Below, piece by piece: positions 41,671 through 64,000 of a stretch of 64,000 nucleotides of DNA. How positions within the stretch are numbered: the first letter of the stretch is position 1; each line of letters starts with the position of its first letter. The translations under genes and the position numbers were made by a program. The stretch comes from Phylloscopus collybita (Eukaryota; Chordata; Aves; Passeriformes; Phylloscopidae). A model generated the notes under the pieces. The model was not told the origin of the DNA. It saw only the letters and a list, made by a program, of their open reading frames with translations, and ran no database searches. The stretch spans positions 6,921,501 to 6,985,500 of the forward strand of contig JAJNNQ010000003.1 in NCBI GenBank assembly GCA_027886175.1, written 5' to 3'.

Positions 41671-44600
41671 ATGAATGAACATCCTAAAAAGAGGAAAAGG
41701 AAGACTCTGCATCCTTCTCGCTACTCAGGTCAGTCTAGAGCTTGAGTTATGTACACTTCAGTAAGTTAATCTTTTTTCTCAGAATAATATCTTTACAAGA
41801 ATGGACCACACGTGCCAACACGTGGAAAAGCAGTGACCTGAAGGGTAAGATCAGAAGTCTTGGCTTGAATAGGCAGAACCCACTCTGCAGGCTCCTTTGT
41901 TGGGCCACTTTGAGCCAGTGGACCTGAAGGGTTTGTTCTGTACTCCCTGCACATGGGGAAACTGGCTTTAGCTGCAGATGAAGGTGATTCTGCTTCCACA
42001 GAGGGGAGGAATCCTGTAAAATTGGGGGTGGGGGTAGAGAGAGTGTTCAGCACTGAACGGATGACACACTTGTCAATGTCAGTGGGAGCAGAGACCTGGT
42101 ACTCCAAACATCAGGGCAGCAGCTGGAAGGTGTCAGTCACAACAGGAATTCTTCCAAAACGAGTAAAAATGTGAAAAGAATTTTGATGAACACGAAATAC
42201 ATCTGTAGCTACAAGAAGACATGAGTACTTAAACTTTTTTTTATTGATTTTTTTTCAGATTCTTCAGGTGCAAGCAGATACATAGACAACAGTGGCATTT
42301 TTTCTGACCACTGCTATAGCATCTGTTCCATGAGACAGCCAGATATAAACAGAGGTAAGAATATGTTCTGGGGTCTTGTTCTGCAGTTCTTCAATGTGTC
42401 ATGTTCCTATTCATACAAGCAAGTAGAATCCACAATATACAGCAGGTGGTTTCTGAGTGTCCTTGTGATCTGATGGGCCTTAGACTGGTGGGAGGTTGTT
42501 CAGTTGTTACAACTGAAATATAGTTTTCAAAGTAGAAACAATGACAACAAAAAGATCCTTCATTTTTACATTTATAATGGTGATTAAACTACCTCAAATA
42601 CTTACTGTCTAGGCAACAAAGTTGATGAGTTCAGATGGAAACAGTTGCATTGAAACAAAATGCAAAACAAAATGCCTTATTATAAAACATCCAATAGTGG
42701 GTTGAAAGTTAGCAGAGTAAATATGATGCTGGATTTTTAGTTTACTGCTTTTTCTTTTCACTTTAATAATTAACCATAAAGTCTGCAGAAGTTTTAGAAA
42801 ATATCATATTTTAAAATGTAATGTCCAGAAATATTGAAGAATATTTTTAAGTTGTGTCTTTTAAATTAAACGTTTCATTTATGGATTTTAAGGGTTTTTT
42901 TCTGTATAATCAGCTGACTATTTTCTGCTGAAATCTTTTAGAATTGCTACTTTTTGAATTCCTTTGTTTTTCTCTGCATGTATGGAAATTATTTTCAAGG
43001 TATTTATTGTTAGTTTTTTAAATGTAGGTTATGATGTGCTTAGTAGATAAGGATAAATTTATACAAGTAGAACAAGTAAATAGTAAATAAGATCTATGAC
43101 TAAATCAAGGAATCAGGATGATGCTAGTGTGGACAAATGATGACAAGGAGATGCTTCCCTTCCCTTTGCAGGTCGATTCCACAGTCCTGTGCAGAGCCTG
43201 GACACAGATGATGACGGGAGCCCGGTGCATGCCGGCAGCTCTCACTGGAGCGGGGCACACTCAAACGTTGGGATGCACTGCACAGACCCTAAAAAGAGGG
43301 ATAAAGGTAAAGGTCAGTGTGTTTGCAGATGAGGTGCTGGGAGGTTGGAGAGCACAGCTGCTGCTGGCTTTTTGTGTCACTTCCTTACTTTGACAGAAAT
43401 GGTGAAGGATTTATAGTTTCTGGTGTTGCTTTGTTAGCTGAAAATACAGCGTAGTCTGCCAAGGGAGAAATAACTGGTTTTGCATTTGAAAGCTGCTGCA
43501 GCTGGCTGAAGTTAAAAATGGGCCCAGCTGTTTTGTAGTGGGTTTTTTCCAACCTTCTATTATGTATTTCCTCCTGCAGATAAAGGTACTAACAATGGAA
43601 TGTGCAGAGACTTATGTGACTCGCCTATATTCAGTGACAGCCCCACAGAAGAAGAGAAACCTCTAGATATCCAAACTGTAGAAATTTCTACAACAGAAGT
43701 GAATGCTGTAGAAGTTCATGATATAGAAACACAGACTGTATCACCTGAGAAGCTGGAAGCTGAGGACCTTGAGGAAATCCCTCTGGAGACCTGTAAAATC
43801 TTTGAGAAGAACCAGGCTTTGAATATCACAGCTCAACAGAAATGGCCCTTGCTGAGAGCCAACAGCAGCGGCTTGTACAAGTGTGAGCTCTGTGAATTCA
43901 ACAGCAAGTACTTCTCTGATCTGAAGCAGCACATGATCCTGAAGCATAAGACATGTACAGAAACTCATGTCTGTAAAGTTTGTAAAGAAAGTTTCTCCAG
44001 CAAAGTGCAGCTCATTGAACACGTAAAACTACACGAGGAGGATCCATACATCTGTAAATACTGCGATTACAAAACGGTGATTTTTGAGAATCTGAGTCAG
44101 CACATAGCAGACACTCACTTCAACGACCACCTTTACTGGTGTGAGCAGTGTGATGTGCAGTTCTCCTCCAGCAGCGAGCTGTACCTGCACTTCCAGGAGC
44201 ACAGCTGTGACGAGCAGTACCTGTGTCAGTTCTGTGAGCACGAGACAAACGACCCCGAGGATCTGCACAGCCACGTGGTGAACGAGCACGCCTGCCGGCT
44301 CATCGAGCTGAGCGACAGCTACAACAACAAGGAGCGTGGCCAGTACAGCCTCATCAACAAAATCAGTTTTGACAAATGCAAAAACTTCTTTGTCTGCCAG
44401 GTGTGCGGCTTTAGGAGCAGGCTGCATACAAACGTCAACCGGCACGTAGCTATTGAGCACACCAAAATATTCCCTCATGTTTGTGATGACTGTGGGAAGG
44501 GATTTTCAGGTATGTTGGAATATTGCAAGCACCTAAGCTCTCATTTATCTGAAGGGATTTATTTGTGTCAGTACTGTGAATATTCAACGGGACAGATTGA

Positions 44601-44727
44601 AGACCTTAAAACTCATTTGGATTTCAGGCATTCAGCAGATTTGCCTCATAAGTGTACCGATTGTTTAATGAGGTTTGGGAATGAAAAAGATCTTTTAAGT
44701 CATCTTCAGATACATGAGACGGTGTGA
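41671..44727 (+). CDS. ZNF639: ZNF639 (ZASC1), nine-finger C2H2 zinc-finger protein, complete CDS
   Basis: Four coding exons: 41671-41728 (exon begins 41,652), 42259-42354, 43172-43306 and 43580-44727. They join in frame to 1,437 nt, 478 aa (human 485). The N-terminus MNEHPKKRKRKTLHPSRYS contains a basic cluster KKRKRK typical of a nuclear localisation signal. The acidic linker follows, then nine C2H2 fingers from about residue 196 to near the C-terminus, all in the last exon (genomic 43,876 on). Finger cores include YKCELCEF, HVCKVCKESF, YICKYCDY, YWCEQCDV, YLCQFCEH, FVCQVCGF, HVCDDCGKGF, YLCQYCEY and HKCTDCLMRF. The fingers are almost identical to the human protein, while the linker in the 135-nt exon is not. 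The family member is reported as a DNA-binding transcription factor; its targets cannot be read here. Confidence 0.96.
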
Positions 44728-47700
44728 TTGCATTCTTTCCCTGTAATCAATTTGTTAGAATTGGAATTAATTTCCAGTCACTGGAATGTGATATGAAACA
44801 CAATTTTAACAGCAACTGTACATTTCTAATGTTTTCATCTTTATATCAGTAAAGCATGTATAGCACTTGGTGTTGTGAATTTCCTTGTCTAGGCGTTTCA
44901 GTAGGAATAATCACATTTACAGTGTGATGGATCAGATTTTGGGGGGAGGGACAGTGGGAATAATTGCATGCTGTGATACCAGTTCTGATGGTCACCCAGA
45001 TCTTTTCATGTCTAGTGTACAAGGCCAGCTCTCTTCAGTTTAAACAGGCACAAAAACAAAGCAAATACTTAATTCCATGTTTAAATAACCCAATACTGGT
45101 CTCAGTTCCACATCTAGCCCATGTTACCCGGTGTGGCAGCAGGTCATTGCACTGGTGTTTAGCAATAGCACTGGCCTGCCAAAGATAAGGGTGTTCCAAA
45201 AGTTCCCAGGCATGGACATCTCCAGATTCACATACCAGCCTTCATTTCCCATCTCATGCTCCTGATAAGCTTTTTCAATTGTCCTGTTTTTCTCTTGGGA
45301 TACCTTTCTGACCTCACTGATCACTTTGTTCTATGTTTAATTCCCATTTGTGGGACTGTCCAACACATGTACAACACATTCTTCCACACATGTACTGCAC
45401 GACTCCCACATGATACTCCCTTTATTCACCTTCAATTCTTGTCTTTTAATGCACTGAGGAGACACACATTGCTTGGGTTTGGATTGGATCATATTCTAAT
45501 TGCAAAAGGAATTGCAGTGATCCTGCTGAGAATGTACAAAATGAATTTCTTACGTAAAATCCTAATTTGGCTCTCACTGAAATTATGTATGTCACCAGCC
45601 TCTGACTAGAGCAAACTTCTAGTAGTCTATATTATTGTAATAATTCTGTATACTTATAATTATCTTTCCACCACTAGTAACTTGAGGAATGTTATTTTAA
45701 CTCTGTAAAATTTAAACTTTTATATATGGGTTTAAAACACCAGTACATTACAAAACCCTTACTAATCACTCTCAAATTATTTCACACATTTGTTTATATT
45801 ATATATAACACTATCCTGCCATTGTAATCATTGGAAGTAAGTTTTTACAGTTCTGTAAAAATTCTGTAGCTCTATTTCCAAGTGAATACTTGAACAGATA
45901 AACAAGAGTGGAGTCACTTAGATTATGCTAGATACCACAGTGAAAATACCCATAAATTACTGGTGGAGTTTACATTTCTTTATCCACTGACTGTAAATTT
46001 GTAATGTAAGATTGCCTAATGCAAGCTTTGTATAGAGATAATGTATCAAACATTTCTCAATCAGTGAGATTTGGTGTTACCAGCTTCAAGGCATGCAAGG
46101 GTCTTTGGATTTGATTTTTAAAGCTAAGGATAAAACTTGGCTGAATGTTATTAATTAATGGAAGTTCTGATTTCCAGAGAAGTATTTCTGGAAGGTCTGT
46201 GAACCACTTAGTGTTTATTTTGTTGTGGGAGTCAAGACCATTTCTGTCACTTTGAAATGCTGATTTACTACTAGATCTTGTGTTCTGTCATTGAAAAGGG
46301 CAGCCCGAGGGTATCTTGCTGTACCTTATTATTCCCTTGTATAGAGAATGACAGTATGTGTGGTAGAATTGCTGATTTCCTATTTTGAACACATTCTTCC
46401 TGACTGGCTTAAAATGGTAGCAATAATACTGTTAACAAAACACTAAGATGAATTACTTTCTATATGGAAAATTAATTTTGCTCATATATCTGGAAGGGGG
46501 AATGCTGGTTTTCTGAAAACTCTGCTCCTGCTGATGGCACAGAGCTGAGCTCTGGAGAGGAAGCTGCTATGGGAGACAGTGACAAGAAGTGGGAAAAAGG
46601 CATTTAAAAATCCCCAAAATAAATAAGGGGGCTTAAGAAGTGTGTATATTTGTGTAGACCAGCACTGTGTCCCCAGCAGGAAAGGTGGTGTCCTGTGCCA
46701 GCCCTGTGACACAGCAAACTTGCTTGTTGACATGGCTTTAGTTCAGGGCTGTCTTTGAGTTGGGTTATTTCTGATCTCTAAACTGGGAATCAAAACAATA
46801 CCCCACAGGAATGTTGTGAAGCCAAACCATACCAAACTAAAACACAGCGTCTAAACAGGAAATGTATCCAATGTCATCTTAGGTTGGATTTTATAAATGA
46901 GGGACTAATATTAGCATTTTCTTTTTAATATCTATTGGAGTAAATGGAAGTGTACAGGAGTAGTATGTCTCATTTTAGAAGGGAACACAAGTACACTGCT
47001 GGCTTCCACGTGATCTGCGTATTAAAGAAAGAAACTTACTAAGTAGTAGGAAAAATAGGTAATGAGTCTGTCTAGAACCTGGAAGGCTGAAAGGCATGGC
47101 TGAGCATGCCAAGGACAGGGAAGAACGTTTGGGTTATTTGGGTGAAGCATGTAAGTGGAAGGTGAGTGCTCTGACCTGAGTGCAGCTGCTCTGGTACTGC
47201 CACAGATCTGTCAGGCTGGAGCCCGAGCAGCTCATCTCAGCCTGGAGCTGCAGAAATAAACTGTAGGGACCAGCACTGTGCCAGGTTTTATTCAAAGCAG
47301 TAAGTATCAAATTCTGGTGGTTCACTGGTACCTGCAAGGTTCAGCTGTTTCAGGAACAGCATTCCAAGCAGAAGCTATGCAAAATCATGAGATTGGTTTT
47401 GGTAGTGTTTTGTACTTGTGAGAAATCTGTATTTGATTCTTTGCTTTACAGACTTTTGAACCCATAGTTTCGATGTGTGACTCGATTTTAGAAGTATTTT
47501 CCAACATTAACAAATCTCTGTGTGTCAGATTCCTGGATCATGTTTCTTATTGAGCAAAAGATCTTTTTTTTTATGTGAAAGATTGTTGACTTCAAAACAA
47601 AAGTTTACATCCCACAAATTATTGCAAGACCTTAAAATACAGCTGATTAGTAATCCACAAATAACGTGTTCTCTAGAATGCTGTTGTCGCCGATTTTCAT

Positions 47701-47759
47701 TTTGGCTCTCGTTTCCTGCTGCTCCTGTATCAAATGCATGAGGCATCGGTGCTCTTTAA
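44728..47759 (+). other. ZNF639: ZNF639 3'UTR and spacer before MFN1
   Basis: AT-rich unique DNA with no coding exon recognised. AATAAA hexamers on the + strand at 46,618-46,623 and 47,255-47,260 are candidate poly(A) signals; an AGTAAA variant occurs near 44,849. The true transcript end is not determined. Confidence 0.5.
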
Positions 47760-47811
47760 CTCCTGAGGGCCCCGAGCGCCGTCCCTTCGCAGACTTTGGC
47801 CGAGGCCCTGC

Positions 47812-47856
47812 CCGCTGCTCCCGCTGCTCCCGCTGCTCCCGCTGCTCCCGCTGCTC
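47812..47856 (+). repeat. 9-bp tandem repeat (CCGCTGCTC)5
   Basis: Five perfect head-to-tail copies of CCGCTGCTC at the 5' edge of the MFN1 CpG island, followed by a degenerate copy. The unit length is a multiple of three, so every frame reads as a short peptide repeat, but there is no gene here. Confidence 0.9.
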
Positions 47857-47890
47857 CTGCCCGGCTCCATTTCGCGACCTGCCCGCGCTC

Positions 47891-47932
47891 AAGATGGCGG
47901 CGGCCGCCCTCAGCCCGCACTCAACATGGCGG
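47891..47932 (+). promoter_or_regulatory. MFN1: Two YY1-like motifs in the MFN1 promoter
   Basis: AAGATGGCGGC at 47,891-47,901 matches the YY1 consensus well, and AACATGGCGG at 47,923-47,932 is a close second. YY1 motifs of this form often mark the start of TATA-less CpG promoters, so transcription may begin close to here. Confidence 0.55.
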
Positions 47933-48032
47933 TGCCCGGGCGGGCGCGGAGCGGGGTCATGGGAGGAGGAAGGGGAAGTGACGCCCCCCCCGTCCCGGCG
48001 GCGGCGGTGACGGGCACGGCCGGGGCCGGCGG

Positions 48033-48380
48033 GGCTCCGTGAGGGACAGGGGCCGGCACCGGGACCTCTGTGAGAAACTGGGGGGGAGCGGGAGCTTAGT
48101 GAGGAACCGGGGCTGTGCCAGGGCTCCGTGAGAGACCGGGGCGAGCGGGGGTTTAGTGTGGGACCGGGGCTGAGCTGGGGCTCCACGCAGGATCGGGGCC
48201 GAACCAGAGTTCCGTGAGGGACCGGGGCTGAGACGGGATTCCATGCGGGACCGGGGCCGAGTGAAAGCTCCGTGAGGGACCGGGGCCGAGCCAGAGCTCT
48301 GTGAGGGACCGGGGCTGAGCCGAGGCTCCGTGAGGGAGCACGGCTGAGTGAGGCACCATGAGGGACTGGGGCCGCCGCGG
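48033..48380 (+). repeat. Minisatellite of about 29 bp, about 12 degenerate copies
   Basis: The unit resembles GCTCCGTGAGGGACCGGGGC followed by a variable YGAGCCRGR end, repeated from 48,033 to 48,380 (348 bp). Copies range from about 27 to 34 bp and differ by substitutions and small indels; the core GGGACCGGGGC recurs in most. It lies within the MFN1 CpG island and may be in exon 1 or the start of intron 1. Minus-strand open frames across it repeat a PRSLTEL-type motif only because of this array. Confidence 0.88.
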
Positions 48381-48773
48381 CCCCTCGGCCTGACCCCGCC
48401 GAGCCGGGGCTCCGGGAGGGAGCGGGGCCCGTCCTCGCTGGCCGGCGAGACTGCGCTGACCCGAGGGCGGTGAGGTGGCGGGATCCGTGTTTGGCGAGGA
48501 GAAAGCCTCGTGTTTCCGGGACAGATAACAGCAGATCAGTTCGAACCTGTCCCCGAGTTTCACCAGCCGCTCTTGGGCGCTTGTGGTGAGGAGAGGAGAT
48601 CGGAGTAAACAGCGCAAACTGAGCTTACTGCCCTTCGGAGTTTAGAGCTTTGGTTTGGGACTTCAGGCGGTTTTGTTTTCTGTCTTAATGGCTGTGTGAG
48701 CAGTGTATGAGTTTTAATTAGCTGGTGTACCGAGTGTTTGGTCACTTTATGCACCTTTCCTGGCAGTTGCAGC

Positions 48774-63243
<14,470 letters not shown>

Positions 63244-64000
63244 GTAGGAGGAGGGAGGAGGAATGTTAACACTTCCCATTTAAAGGAGGACAATCTAAGA
63301 AAATTCAGTTTTAAAAGAATTTTCCTTCTGATTGTGCTTAGTATTGATGGATAAAGGCAAAGCCATGATAGACCAGGACGGAGTGTTCAGCTCAGTCCCC
63401 TGTTTCTGATACTAACCAGTAACAGATGCTGGGGCAGAAGAATAATGAACCAGGGTAAATATAGCATTCCCTCTCCATTTTAGGGACTCCTGAGCTGATA
63501 CACTGCATCTGGATTAATGGCTTAAGCAAGTAGTAATGGACCTGTCCTCTGAAAACTCATCTAATCCTTTTATAAACCCATTTAAAATTTGGCTTCCACA
63601 AGAGATGCACCATATACACTAATTAATAGAAAATATTTCTGCAGTATAATGCTTTCCCTAGGTCCCTCCAGACGCAGAATGCAAAACAGTTCATTTCACA
63701 AAGGATTTGTGCACTCCCTGGTTTTTTTTTTTTTCTTTATAAGTAGTAACTACATCCATCTCTGGTGGTCTGTTCCTGGTAATAAAAGATTCAGACCAAG
63801 ATCATGAAATTATGTGAACCTTTATGTCCTCTTATGTAATAATGTTGCCTTTTCTGTGTGGCACCACAGAACTGATGGATAAATCAGGGTTTCTTTTACT
63901 CCATCCCTGTCTTTTGACCACTGATAGAGGTCTTTCAGTTAATTTGAGTCTTTTTCCAGCAGTGCTTCCTTGGTGTGTTGATTTTGATGACTGTTTTCTT
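63244..64000 (+). other. MFN1: MFN1 intron at the right edge
   Basis: No exon matching the next MFN1 segment is visible. There is a T run at about 63,722-63,734. The intron continues beyond the window. Confidence 0.75.

Larger units (their letters stand above)
47760..48500 (+). promoter_or_regulatory. MFN1: CpG island, MFN1 promoter and first-exon region
   Basis: A GC-rich, CpG-dense block begins abruptly after AT-rich DNA, about 1 kb before the MFN1 start codon. Two YY1-type ATGGCGG motifs sit near the likely transcription start, followed by a minisatellite. Candidate first-exon donors on the + strand include GGCG/GTGAGG at 48,469/48,470 and TTGTG/GTGAGG near 48,585. The exact transcription start and exon 1 cannot be fixed. 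Confidence 0.82.

Noticed and set aside
43741..44478. Minus-strand open frames of 93 and 149 aa opposite ZNF639
   Set aside because: Shadows of the zinc-finger exon; no independent promoter or homology.
47647..48617. Long minus-strand open frames (up to 179 aa) and + frames with SRCSRC or PRSLTEL-like repeats over the MFN1 CpG island
   Set aside because: They are translations of the 9-bp and 29-bp tandem repeats in GC-rich DNA with few stop codons. No homology, and they overlap the promoter.

Overview
The window is avian nuclear DNA. Three vertebrate genes lie head to tail on the + strand, interspersed with CR1 LINE fragments in the form typical of birds. Exon by exon the genes read as PIK3CA (PI3-kinase catalytic subunit p110alpha), ZNF639 (C2H2 zinc-finger protein, ZASC1) and MFN1 (mitofusin-1). 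This is the gene order of human 3q26 and of the matching bird chromosome region. The species cannot be fixed from the sequence alone.

Layout. 1-10,894 has no coding exon and is best read as PIK3CA intron 1 (or upstream DNA). It holds a probable solo LTR (about 1,758-2,232) and one CR1 tail (9,371-9,637). 10,895-28,784 carries the 20 coding exons of PIK3CA. All 20 are bounded by GT..AG and joined in frame to 3,207 nt (1,068 aa), the human length. 28,785 to somewhere between about 31 and 37 kb is the probable PIK3CA 3'UTR, interrupted 236 nt after the stop by a sense CR1 copy. The rest, up to 39.9 kb, is intergenic with two antisense CR1 copies. 39,940-40,540 is the CpG-island promoter of ZNF639, which has one or more untranslated exons and four coding exons (478 aa, nine C2H2 fingers, stop at 44,727). 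44,728-47,700 is its 3'UTR and spacer. 47,760-48,500 is the CpG-island promoter of MFN1, with YY1-like motifs, a 9-bp tandem repeat and a minisatellite of about 29 bp. MFN1 coding exons 1-12 run from 48,774 to 63,243 and give 478 residues (whole GTPase domain and part of the first helical region). The gene continues past the right edge.

The three genes do not form one pathway. PIK3CA makes PIP3 at the plasma membrane, ZNF639 is a nuclear DNA-binding protein, and MFN1 fuses outer mitochondrial membranes. Their adjacency is ancestral synteny. I saw no tRNA, rRNA, CRISPR or operon-like structure and no convincing undescribed multi-gene system. The points most worth checking are regulatory or structural: the MFN1 promoter minisatellite, the missing KCNMB3, the CR1 in the PIK3CA 3'UTR, the LTR with octamer-like repeats, a start-stop upstream ORF in ZNF639, an X-box-like promoter element, and a perfect intronic palindrome.
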